Source: Cunninghamia lanceolata (Eukaryota; Streptophyta; Pinopsida; Cupressales; Cupressaceae). Taken from it: a DNA stretch of 64,000 bases. Where the stretch lies: assembly GCA_027924645.1 (NCBI GenBank), contig BSBN01000187.1, positions 12,356,001 to 12,420,000 on the forward strand. Direction: 5' to 3'. Positions 12,928 to 23,283 of this stretch are shown here, in pieces. The notes beneath the pieces were generated by a model. It saw nothing but the letters and a program-made list of their open reading frames with translations, was not told where the DNA came from and made no database searches. Position 1 is the first letter of the stretch; every line of letters begins with the position of its first letter. The translations under genes and the position numbers were made by a program.

Positions 12928-13332
12928 TTGGTCATGGTTCATCTAAACAAAAATAGGTTGCCAAAAGGAGGCCACAACAAACTGATGATGCAGAAGATTG
13001 GACCCTGTCAAATTCTGGAGTACGGTCCAAATGCTTACAAGATTGAGTTTCCTGATGATATTGCCCTTTCACCCATATCCAACATTGCTGATTTGACATT
13101 GTATAGAAGTCCTAATATAGGGGAGAATGCAGAAGACCCTATCTAGGAAAATGAAGACTGGCTGAAGCACATTTTGGAAAGCAGAGAAGCCAGGAAAACA
13201 AGGCACAAAATATACTTTGAACATCTAGTTAAGTGGCAAGGGCTTCTAGATTCAGAAGCTACATGGATGCTCGAGGAAGACATTCTAAAGCAAGGCAAAG
13301 ATGTACAAGAATTGGTCTCTAGGAGGACTTGA
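12928..13332 (+). pseudogene. Integrase C-terminus and chromodomain
   Basis: The first part (12928-13143) is the integrase C-terminal region, with MQKIGPCQILEYGPNAYKIE and ISNIADLTLYR. After a TAG at 13144-13146 the same frame continues as a chromodomain: ILESREARKTRHKIYFEHLV, KWQGLLDSEATW, then MLEEDIL, ending at the TGA at 13330-13332. In chromoviruses this domain is thought to direct integration to methylated-histone chromatin. The aromatic/acidic pattern is recognisable, but I did not test binding residues. Confidence 0.85.
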
Positions 13333-13354
13333 GACATTTTTCTTCTGGGTAGTA

Positions 13355-14702
13355 TGGTGCAGGGGCACCATAGTAAAATCTACTATGTTGAAATAAGGCC
13401 TATTTGGCCATGTCATCTTGTCCATGTTTTGTTTTCTACAAACATAGAAGTCTTTGTATTCCATTTGACAAATAATGGACACATTTTGTATCTCATAGAA
13501 TCTGAAAAGATCAATAGGAGTCAGTTGGGATTCAGGGTAGTTGGCCTTCCCTAACTGTTGAGCAACCATTGATTTTCCAACTTTGGCTTAATAAAAGCAC
13601 AGAGGAGCAACCAAGGAAGAGTTTGGTAGATTTGAGGATTGCGATTTGGAAATCATCTAAGAAATAACAACTTCTATCCATCATTTTCTATGTTTGATCT
13701 GTGTCGTAAATATTTCCTAACTGTTCATAATAGCTTTCGGTGCTCTGAATTGAAATAGTTAGTCTAAATTGTCGAAGATGAGTAGATAACCATTCCACTG
13801 GTGGATTTCCAAAGAAATCAGTGGAATGGCATCGATCTATACATATTTTTGTTTATTTTTCTTTTCTTTTATCTATTTGGAGGTGCAGATGTTCTAAACT
13901 GAGAAGTGTGCACAGTAGCATGCCCTAGCATCTCTATGTGCTAGGCGTAGAGTGTAGATCAGACTATGTGAGAGTAACAACCCTATCGGCGTGTCGTTGG
14001 GACTTAGGACTGAGTTTCCACCGAAGTCAAATGGAGTCAAGAGTATCGGCGCATCGGGTAGATAACTTGGCGTTGGACCAACAGTGTTGGTCTTATCGAT
14101 CGAGAGTATCGGAGTGATAAGGGATAACTTACACTGACGGAGATCCATTAGGAGGAATCGGCGTATCGGTAACTCTGGAGTAAGTCCCACTGATAGGTCA
14201 AGTCATGCCGAAGAGGGGGTTGGTCCATTAGTGCATTGGCATAAGTTGATAAGTGTTCGCCAATGACAAGGGTCATAGCGATGAGAGATTTGTTACTGTG
14301 GAACTAACTGTCGGCCGAATGAAGAAGAAGTCTCACCGATAGGAGGTATCGGATAGACTTAGTGTTTGGAAAAATAGTTCCAAAGTTCGCTGATAGTGAA
14401 GAGTCTCGCTGAAGACAAATACCATCGGCATATCAGAAACACATCAAAGGAGTTTCCTGTTAAAGTCACGTCTCACCGACGATGGAAGGTAGATCAACTT
14501 GGTGTGAGTCCTGATGTATCTCACCGATGATAAATTCAGTTGAGCTATCAACATAAGATTGATCAACGGTAAGACTTGAGAAAGTCATACTGATCATTGT
14601 GTGTCTGACTGATCGAGGTGTATTGGTGGCTAGTAAGTGGAGTCTAGCCGATAGAAGACAAATTTAATTTTGTCCATAGTTCCCGCTGTGTGCTCCTCAA
14701 TA
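13355..14702 (+). repeat. 3' LTR of the chromodomain gypsy
   Basis: Starts TGGTGCAGGGGCACCA like the 5' LTR. Ends CTCCTCAATA, where the 5' LTR has CAACA (one transition at the terminal CA). A weak polypurine tract (TTCTGGGTAGTA) precedes it. Confidence 0.92.
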
Positions 14703-14707
14703 GATTA

Positions 14708-15134
14708 TTTTCAGTTTGCATCAATTCTTCTTCCATTGCCTTAAGCCAATTTTCATCATTGCAAGCTTCACTTACTAATTTAGGTTTAATCTTTGAAATC
14801 AAACAAATCTCTTCTTGATCTTCAACAACTCTTCTCCTAGTTTGAACACCTCTATTTGATCTTCAGGATGATTCATTCTTACATATCTGGGGGTTTTGGG
14901 AATTGCTTGGGCTTCTATTTCTGGAGCTTGTTCCTCAACATCTGTCCTAATTTCTTGAGTCTCTAGAGTTTTCAGATCAATATTCATCTGAGTCATAGTT
15001 TGAGCCAACCTTCCTTGACTTTAACTTTCATTTTGATCATCTGAATCATATCTGCAGAATTTGGAATGTCTTTCCTTGTTCTCAACAACTCTAACATTAG
15101 CACTTTCAACAATCTTTTTCAACCTCTTTTTAAA
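14708..15134 (-). pseudogene. Integrase-RT linker of copia element A
   Basis: Minus-strand continuation of copia pol between integrase and RT. The segment ending ENWLKAMEEELMQTE is the conserved start of copia RT. It is cut by the gypsy insertion after 14708 and resumes at 7425 with [10 protein letters not shown]. The upstream part (MAQTMTQMN..PEIEAQAIPKTPRYVR) is the variable linker. The frame is broken at several points. Confidence 0.8.
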
Positions 15135-16430
15135 TCACCGATAAGCCTTACTTTGAGTAGAGTATCCCAAAAATATTCCCTCATCACTTCTTGTATCAAA
15201 CTTGCCTAAATTCTCATCTCTTTTGATATAGAATTTACTACCAAAACCTCTGAAATATCTCACAGTAGGAGGATGACCCAACCATAGTTCATAAGGGGTC
15301 TTACCATAATTGCCTTTGATCTGCACCCAGTTAAGAGTGTAGACAACAGTACTTATAGCTTCTCTCCAATAAACTTGAGGAACATTTGTTTCCATCATCT
15401 TGGTCCTAGAAGCTTCTTGAATGGTCTGGTTTTTTATTTCCACAACTCCATTTTGTTGGGGAGTCCTAGGAACAGATAACTATCTTTTTAAGCCATGATT
15501 TTTCATAGAAAGCATTAATCTCATGAGAAGTAAATTCTCCACCTCTGTCGGATCTCAGACATTTCAATTTTTCACCAATTTCATTTTCCACCATCACTTT
15601 GAACACCTTAAATTTATCAAGAGCTTCTAATTTTTCTTTTAGGAAGGTTACCCACATCATCCTGGAGTAGTCATCAATCAGCAACATGAAATATCTATCT
15701 CCTTGCACACTCCTAATTCTAGCAGGACCATAGAGATTAGTATGTACCAGTTCCAATTGTCAATTTGAAACTTGTTCCTTACTTTTGAATGAAATTTTGC
15801 TCTGTTTCCCCAATTGGCATTCTCTACACATGCTATTCAGTTTCACGAGTTTTGGAAAATCTCTTACAGCCTGAGTGGTACTTATTTTGACAATGTTATC
15901 AAAATTCACATGACACATCCTTCTATGCCATAACCAACTTTGATCTATCTGAGGAATCAAACAAATTTTTCCAGAGCTACTTAAATGAAAAATGTTACCT
16001 CTAGTTTGAGTACCAGATGCAATTTTAGTTTTGGAACTCTCCAAGATTCTGCACTTTCCATCCTTGAATCGAAGATCATAGCCTTTATCAACCAACTATC
16101 CAACACTAAGAAGATTATGTTTTAGTCCTTCCACATATAGGACATCATTGGTACTATTCTTACTATCAAAAGAGATGGATCCTCTGTCACAGATTCTACC
16201 AGCTGAGTTATCTCCAAATTTCACAAGCCCACCTTCATAATTTTCAAAATTCACAAACTTACTCTTGTCTCTAGTCATATGATGAGAACATCCACTATCA
16301 ATCACCCATTCATCTTTCTCAATAACCTGAGTAGCCAAAGCAATTTCCATATTTGCATAGCTAGCAGATTCAGTAGACACCGAATCTTCTTCTTTGATGG
16401 CAATGAACGCCTAATCATTTTCAAGAGAAC
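15135..16430 (-). pseudogene. Protease and integrase of copia element A
   Basis: In protein order: an aspartic protease core WVIDSGCSHHMTRDKSKF (D-S-G intact), then the integrase zinc domain (WLWHRRMCHVNFDNI, MCRECQLGKQ) and catalytic core. The usual LVHTDL..GP motif reads LVHTNLYGP, so the first catalytic Asp is Asn. The second Asp is present in LRSDRGGEF, and the Glu in the VVEIKNQ segment near 15450. LDDYSR-type sequence is present as LIDDYSRMMWV. Stops or frameshifts at about 16095, 15757 and 15465 divide it. The downstream PYELWLGHPPTVRYFRGFG region is typical of copia. Confidence 0.9.
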
Positions 16431-16497
16431 CTCCATGATCAGATTCATCATCGGTGACTCTTTCTTCTCCAGTTTCTTGGACATAGTAACATTTGTT

Positions 16498-17409
16498 CTA
16501 ATTTATGTATCTGTTAGGGTTTGGTTTTGAAAACCTCTCCAGACATCTTGAGGTAAAATGACCAATCTTATTACAAGCAAAACATTTGAGTGGCAATTTT
16601 TCTTCATACTTACTGGATCCTCTTGGCAATCTTTTGGCAAGAAGAGCTTCAAGATCTGTAGTTTCAATTTCAACATATTCAAGATCCTTCCTTGTCTTTA
16701 CGAATCTATTTGATCTTGTAGAAGAGATTTCACCTAGATCATATCTTTGTTTTCCATATACACTGGCCTTAAATGTAGATTTAGATTTGGGAAGAGAATC
16801 ACAAAATTTACTTAATTCAAAGGCTGAAATTTTGCCAACTAGATGATCTCTTGTAACATCTGAGATGATCATGATCTCCTCTATAGATGCAACCTTATGT
16901 TTGTATGAATTTGGTAAAGATCTGAGCACTTTTGATACAATCTCTGATTCTTCCAAAGTTCCACCAGCACACCTGATACCACACACAAGTTTATTTATCT
17001 TTTGCATGTAGATTGTGATGTTTTCATCTTTTCTCATCCTCATCGTTTCAAATTTTCCTCTCAGACTTTGTAGCTTGGCACATTTGACATATTTATCACC
17101 TTCATACAGATACTCAAACTTTTTCCAAATTTCATAAGTAGTTTTTAGACCAAAGACATTTGTCATTTTTGAATCAGTCAGGGCACTCAACAAGGATTCT
17201 TTAGCTTAAAGGTTATTTTCAGCATCTTTGACTTGATCTGGAGTTGAAGGACCTTTCTCCATAAGTTTATACTCAACACTGCTTATCACCCAATAGGCAT
17301 CGCCCATGCATTGCAAATGACACTCCATGCGATTCTTCCAAACAGAATAATTTCTTCCATCAAATCTTAGACTATCCTTCTTGTAGGTCAACATCCTGGA
17401 TCTCCTCAA
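16498..17409 (-). pseudogene. Gag of copia element A
   Basis: Copia gag (UBN2/retrotran_gag type), the structural coat protein. It starts at MRRSRMLTYKK or close by, with YSVWKNRMECHLQ typical of the N-terminus. The frame is interrupted by one TAA near 17206. It continues through EIWKKFEYLYEGD, LRGKFETMRM and VSKVLRSLPNSYKHKVASIEE to a CCHC zinc knuckle, CFACNKIGHFTSRC, near 16570. Apart from that stop the frame is fully open, so this is one of the better preserved parts of A. Confidence 0.9.
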
Positions 17410-17436
17410 GCAATTAGGCTTTTATAAGAGGATCTA

Positions 17437-17448
17437 GCTCTGATACCA
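17437..17448 (-). promoter_or_regulatory. Primer binding site of copia element A
   Basis: Reads TGGTATCAGAGC on the minus strand, two bases inside the 5' LTR. Initiator Met tRNA type. Confidence 0.9.
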
Positions 17449-17450
17449 AT

Positions 17451-18784
17451 TTTTGGAATTAGACTGGACAACTGAGAGGGGGGGTGAATCACTTGTCCCA
17501 CAATAAAAAAAATTTCTTCTTTTTAACCTTCTTTATTATCTTACTACCAGATTAATGATGTGAACATTAAAGCATAGATCAACAACATAAGAGCAGAAAC
17601 ATAATCATCATAATTGACACCAAGATTTTGACGTGGAAACCCAGTTAAGGGAAAAACCACAGTGGGGGTTAACCCACAAAGATTTGTACCATGTTAAAAG
17701 TAATTTAGAAAAATAGAAGGCACATGCCTTCGGGCACATTGCCTGGAGCTCACTGCTCAAAAGAGATGCTCACTACCTACAAAATTTATTTAGAACAGAA
17801 AGAATTAACTATGAATTAGCATCTACTTCATGCTTGATTCAGTTTCAATGAATGCTCAAGAAATTATACTTTGCCCCAAATTCTTCTTCACACTGTACTA
17901 CTCTCGCTCCTTTTCTTCTCTTCTCTACTCCTGATCCTTTATTCAGATTTTATCTGATTTGCACAAGGATGCTTTTCAACAACTCTTCAATAAGTATTTA
18001 TATGCTTCATCAACCTTGGAATGATCAACAAGGTCGAATAAACTTGACACAGATCATCACATTATTGGCCAAACACAACTGAGACTTGAATCTGCTTCTA
18101 CAACCACTCCATGCTTCATAAAAATGCTCTTAAAGCATCCAAAACATGCTAGGAACATCTAGTCAGCCAATACTGGGAAGAACATCAACCTCAAAGAAGA
18201 AATCTTCAATCAACAAGCTCAAAATTCAATGTGGACCTCCAACATTGTAGCCACACAATCCAGAGACCTCCACAGGCACATTGAAATCACCAATAACATT
18301 CACTCTAAACCATATTACCAGAAACATTTGAATCTTCCTCCGGAACCTCAAGAACACTATCTGCCAGGACTGTCAAACTAGAAAGATAGCTTACAGACCT
18401 CCAAACCACGAACCACTAGAGTTGATGATACACACTAACTTCCCAAACATGCCTTTAGATCCACAGACCAAAATATTTCACTGTGGAGCAATCCAAACCA
18501 ACTTACTATCACACTGTCTCTTCTAAATACTGCAAAATCCGGTTCCACTCAGATGACCATAACTTCTTCAAATCTTCATGCGGATCTCTCAATTCTTAAT
18601 TGGAGCAACCTCTGACAATCTGATACATAGCCATATGGTCTATATGCATTGATTATCATTAATTTTCTCAATATCCTCAATAATCCAGTGTTCTATACAA
18701 ACAACAAAATAGGATATAGTTGACACCAATGGCAACAAGGATATGTTGACATTAATGACAACACTTAGGCACATATTTGCAACA
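17451..18784 (-). repeat. 5' LTR of copia element A
   Basis: Pairs with 4229-5565. The left terminus reads TTTTGGAATTAG where the other LTR has TGTTGG, so the terminal TG has mutated. It ends TTTGCAACA just before the ACCAC duplication. Confidence 0.92.
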
Positions 18785-18789
18785 ACCAC

Positions 18790-19399
18790 ACATACTACAT
18801 GCATAATATCAAGTCTAGAAGCAGTCAAGTATAACAATCCTCCAATCATAGATCTATAGGAAGTCTGATCAACCTCCAGAGACTCATCATTCTTGCCCAA
18901 TTGACATCTAGTGACCATAGGAGTACTCACTGGTTTAGAGTCCTCCATACCAAATTTCTTCAACATCTCTTTGACATATGTAGCTTGAGAAATAAATATA
19001 CCATCATCTAGTTGAGCAATTTGAAGTCCATGGAAGAATGACATCTCACCAATCATAGACATCTCAAACTCTTTTTGCATCTCCTCTACGAACTTTTTAC
19101 ACATATAATCATCTCTACCAAAGATGATGTCATCAACATATACTGCAACTATCAACATCATATCTCCTTCTTCCTTGATGTAAAGATTGCTATTTGTAGT
19201 ACCTTTCTTGAAGCCTTGTTGAAGTAAGTACTTATCCAACCTAGCATACTAAGCTCTAGGTGCTTTCTTGAGACCATACAAAGCCTTTTTGAGTTTGCAC
19301 ACTACTTCTAGATCTTCTAATATCTTAAAACCATCTAGTTATTCAATGTAAACCTCTTCCTCTAGATCACCATTCAAAAATGTTGACTTGGAATCCATT
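18790..19399 (-). pseudogene. Copia RT fragment of element B
   Basis: C-terminal two thirds of a copia RT. Landmarks are [23 protein letters not shown] followed by a TAG where Trp is expected, LDKYLLQQGFKKGTTNSNLY, VAVYVDDIIFG (catalytic YVDD intact), FFHGLQIAQ, YVKEMLKKFGM and SYRSMIGGLLYLTASRLDIM. The frame runs to the insertion point of element A and continues as RNase H at 4228. Sequence upstream of the MDSKSTFLNG segment is absent because homology ends near 19399. Confidence 0.9.
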
Positions 19400-22300
19400 A
19401 TGAGGCCCACCCTTGTGTGACTAGATTAGTTGCCCTTTTGACCATGATTGTTTAGCTTCCCCCTAGATAAGGGTTTGGTCTATGGAATCATGGCCCTATC
19501 TTGAGTCAGTGTAGTGATGTTGTGGATCTTTGTATAAGGTGGTTGTGACTAATTGTGGGTGCATAGGTGATGCACATCCTAGTTGGGGTTGATTGAAATA
19601 TCACTTGTTTATGCTTGAAACTAGATTCTTTAGTGTTGTAGTGTGAGGCTAACTCTTGTTGCACATCTTGTTTTGTTCATGGAACTTGTTGTTCATATTA
19701 TGTGTGATACATAGTCATTTGAGGACTAGTGATCCCTCCTATTTGTACATTTGTTAGTTTTATCTTGTGATAGATGAGTTATTAAGGAATGGAGCTATAT
19801 CTTACCTGGATGATTATATTATGAAATCCATGATGTTAAATGTGTTATTGATGCAAGTGTAATGGTTTAGATAGAATATTAGATTAATGAAATACTTTGT
19901 GAGATGAACCTGATTATACTTTGTGAAATATGAATTAATTGAGAATCATATAAATGTTAGCATGTGTTATAATTCAGAGTATATGTGTTTACATGATCTT
20001 GTGGGTGTTTATGTAATTCATTTCGCTTAGGCTATATGTATCATGTGCTATTAACAGGTTTGTGTAAGTGTGCAAGTAATTTTCCATGGCCCATAGAAAA
20101 TCGGAGGTCAAACAAATAACCCTATGTGTTAGCCCTGTTAAGCTGACCTAGTCCCTAAGATGGACTAAGGCCATTTGTGATTGATAATGATGATTATGTT
20201 GTCTTCAATTTATAATATTTTGTATGTTTCACCCTTTTTGATTTATTACCTTGATGTGTTGTAAGGTTGTAATGTTTTGGTTTGCACAATTTTGGTGCTA
20301 AATGTTTATGAGCCCTTTTCATGTGGATTTATGAGTTCCCTAGTGTTAATTATGGTCAAATAATGATCCTAGGTTATACCCCTAGGGTCTAGGGCCATTA
20401 TTAGCATGTTTAAACTTGGTGTATCCCTTGTATGGTCACCTAAACTTGGCCCTTGAGTGAAGTGACGAGCTTAGGAGATGTGAGAGGTGGTTGGCATGTC
20501 ACCATCTCACTTAACCTAACCTCATTCACCTAGGGTAAGGTTACCCTTGCCTCAAGTGCTTTAGAAGCTTCTAGAATCTTCTCATATCTGTGAGACCTCT
20601 TCCCTATGCTCTCACACATGTGTGAGAGCATATGTGGGGAAGAGTGTAACATAGTTGAATGAGAAGGTGACAAGTGTCACCTCCTCATTCATGAGAGGTC
20701 TCCCATGTGTGATCCCTTCTCCCTATGCTCTCACACATGTGAGAGCATTTGTGGGAGAGTGTGTAGCTTAGTGGAATGGCAAGATGACAAGTGTCACTTC
20801 CTCATTCTTGTGGGGTTGTAAGAAGGGTTGTGTGGATGAAGGAGAAGGTGACAAGTGTCACCTTCTCATTCATTAGGGCTTGTGAGCAAAGCCTATTTAC
20901 CCCTCTCTTAGAGAAGAGGGAAGGGTTCTTTCTTTTTGTAGTTTATTGTTGATTTGGGAAGGAGAGAAAGACTTGGAGATACTTATAAGGATTTTTGGGA
21001 AAAGAGTCTTGGGAGCTCTTCACCATCACCTTCTAAACTTGGAGCTTGAGAGGTATGCTCTCAAGGATTCAAGACTTCTTTTATTTGCCTTTTTTCTGAT
21101 GTTTATATGCATGTGTTATGGTTATTATGCTCTCAAGTTTTTAGTTTTATGTTGGGTGGGTTTTAAGGGTTGTGTTGGTGAGCTCCTCATGTGAGAGAGC
21201 TCATCTTGTCAAGGGTGAGAGAGGTGTGAACCTCCTCGCAGTACCCTCATCTTTTAGAGGAGTTTTAATGGCCATGGGCCCTATTATGAAGTTATGATTT
21301 ATGATTATGGCAAGAGTGCCTTTGTGTTATTTGGAGAATGATAAGTTTTAATGGCAAGAGGCCATGAGTTTTGAGCATTATTTGAGTTGTTGTCATTATG
21401 GTTCCCCTTGAGTAGAGAGCTTGTCCACTCTCTCACCCCTAAAATCCATTGTTGGATGGATTTGTATGTGAGTATCCTTGGGAGGGTGTTAATGTGTTTT
21501 GTGTGAGTGTATTTGTGTGGTTGCAATGCTTGTTGTATTTGAACATGGTTATTTGAATGGTCTTATAGCATGGGAGTGGCCTACTTGTAGGCCTAAGATT
21601 GGGAGGTGAGCTCTCCGTGGGCTTGGAGACCTTATTTTTTTGTGCTTTGTAGGTTTGGATGGCTCTTGGAGAAGATTGGAAGTTTGGAATTTTTGTAAAG
21701 GTTAATGAGTTTTGTAAAACTTAAGGCATTGTTGCCCTGGCCTATTTGGCCTTGTAATAGCTTGTTGTTGTTATGAGAGTTATACTCTCTTAAGGGTTTG
21801 TTGGTAATTACATTCTTGTAATAGTATTATTCTTTTTAAATAAAAAGAGAAGTATGGTATTAAAGTGGTTTTATGTGTGCTTTGAAATAATGTAAATGGG
21901 TCTATCAAAGTTTTATTTTGCATTTGGGAAATACTATGTAAAAAAAAAGGAGAATAAAATAGTCTCTATCTCTCTCTCCCTATTCTATTTCGTTAATAAA
22001 TATATGAATAAACTTGTTGGAAGGAATAGAAACATCATGTTTGTATTATAGTTAAGTGGAGGAAATAAATAGACCCCTTGCTTAAATAAAGGATATGTGC
22101 CTTTTCATACTTATGAGCATTTGAATATTATTTTTATGTGAAGAGGAAATGTACCTATTGCTTTTAGAATAATAGTGTTATATATATATAAACACATATA
22201 AACAATATTTTATCACTTTATATCAGAATGAAATGTATTTATCTTTTATTGTTTTAATGAAAATTATTTTAAATCTATGAATAGAAGATAGTCAATCGTA

Positions 22301-22780
22301 TTAGAGCTTGTTGTGACTTTTGAAAGTTTCAGACAATAAAAAAGAAAAGAATACATCAATGGACCATACTCTGTAGTGCCTGTACAGAGGACGGGCATGG
22401 GGCCGAACAGGGACCTCTGCCCCCGTCTGCTGCCTTCTCCGTATGTTTTATTTAAAACCTAGTTCTAATTTTTAAGGCATGCACCCCTTCATAATGGACG
22501 CTGCTCCATTTGAATCATGAAACATCTGTATTGAAAGTTGTTTTCCCTATGCTTAAATGATTTGTGGATGGGTGAGGGTTGTGGGATCCCATCCCACCCC
22601 CAATCCTGTTGCATATGTTTGGTGCCTGCGCCATTTTAAGAACCCTCCCCTCTTGCATAAAAAGAAATGCAGTATGTTACCCATCTGACCATCGTCCTTC
22701 AATCCGGTAATTATATGTTATAATATATTTACATTCTATTATTTTTTTAATTCTATTCGGCCACCTTTTATTTTTAGAAC
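19400..22780. other. Unassigned non-coding stretch
   Basis: No retroelement protein, primer site or RNA gene is recognisable on either strand. The short plus-strand frame at 20946-21194 and a minus frame at 21305-21526 resemble nothing I know. The section 20590-20900 holds strong inverted repeats, listed separately. The stretch might be a long LTR or another non-coding element that truncated copia B, but I see no paired boundary. Confidence 0.5.
20605..20867. repeat. Cluster of five inverted repeats in two types
   Basis: Type 1: a 28-bp perfect palindrome at 20605-20632 and a stem of 11 with a 2-base loop at 20725-20748, both built on ATGCTCTCACA. Type 2: 20658-20691 (GAATGAG-A-AGGTGACA, loop AG, and its complement with one mismatch), a weaker copy at 20774-20807, and a perfect 12-bp stem with a 2-base loop at 20842-20867. 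The two types partly alternate, as if a module of about 110 bp had been duplicated. Confidence 0.85.
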
Positions 22781-22812
22781 CCTCTATCATTTAAGATTAC
22801 TATAGACTGCCA

Positions 22813-22937
22813 TATGTATATGTATATGTATGTATATATGTATATATATACACATATATATACACATATATACATATACACATATATACATATACACATA
22901 TACACATATACACATATATACATATACACATATATAC

Positions 22938-23011
<74 letters not shown>
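22813..23011. repeat. Compound microsatellite
   Basis: A TATATG/TACACATA-rich tract (22813-22944) runs into about 33 uninterrupted TG units (22945-23011). The overlapping reading frames here are repeat translations, not genes. Confidence 0.95.
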
Positions 23012-23016
<5 letters not shown>

Positions 23017-23283
23017 TGGTTAAAACAATCAATGTGTGATTTATTTTTAAAAAATTAGTGAAACCAGAGAGCTTGACTTCATAGTAAGATTTTTTTATAG
23101 ACTTAGAAAATAGAGAGCTAGTTTCCTTTTTGAAATATTATAAACTTGGGAAAACATTTGTTAGGAAACAAAAAGGAAATAGTAGACAAATAAATCTTTT
23201 GGAACCTGTGCATGGAAAACATTTAGAAATATAGAAAATAATTTAGAAAACTAAAATGCATATATTAGAGAAAGAGTAGAAAG

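Larger units (their letters stand above)
7426..14702 (+). mobile_element. Chromodomain Ty3/gypsy element inserted in A
   Basis: Two plus-oriented LTRs (7426-8761 and 13355-14702) flank a primer site complementary to initiator Met tRNA, then gag, protease, RT, RNase H, integrase and a C-terminal chromodomain. The flanking 5-bp duplication is GATTC (7421-7425) / GATTA (14703-14707). The interrupted copia RT frame resumes on the two sides. The chromodomain and gene order place it among plant chromoviruses. It is dead: many TAG stops, frameshifts, an integrase core deletion and changed catalytic residues. Confidence 0.92.
4229..18784 (-). mobile_element. Ty1/copia element A, complete but interrupted
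   Basis: Two LTRs (4229-5565 and 17451-18784) lie in the same orientation, flanked by the perfect 5-bp target duplication ACCAC (4224-4228 and 18785-18789). An initiator-Met-type primer site lies at 17437-17448 and a polypurine tract at 5566-5584. On the minus strand the gene order is gag, protease, integrase, RT, RNase H, which is the copia order. A chromodomain gypsy (7426-14702) is inserted at the start of the RT region. All coding parts carry stops or frameshifts. Confidence 0.93.
1185..19399 (-). mobile_element. Truncated Ty1/copia element B, split by element A
   Basis: Minus-strand copia copy keeping only its 3' portion: the C-terminal part of RT (18790-19399), RNase H (3665-4228), a polypurine tract (3324-3342) and the 3' LTR (1185-3323). 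Element A (4229-18784) sits between the RT and RNase H parts with a 5-bp ACCAC duplication, and the RT/RNase H protein similarity continues across the gap. Homology to copia RT stops abruptly near 19399, so gag, protease, integrase and the 5' LTR are missing. Either a deletion or a later insertion truncated it. Confidence 0.8.

Noticed and set aside
8847..13332. Recoded TAG as a sense codon
   Set aside because: Frameshifts, deletions and catalytic changes accompany the TAGs, and intact frames such as the F gag end or pause at TAG. Decay through deamination is simpler.
20946..21194. Plus-strand frame of 82 codons with hydrophobic residues
   Set aside because: No family resemblance and no second copy. 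The hydrophobic run follows from T-rich sequence.
22787..23039. Three overlapping reading frames of His/Thr, Val/Cys and Tyr/Ile repeats
   Set aside because: They are translations of the TG and ATAC microsatellite in different frames.
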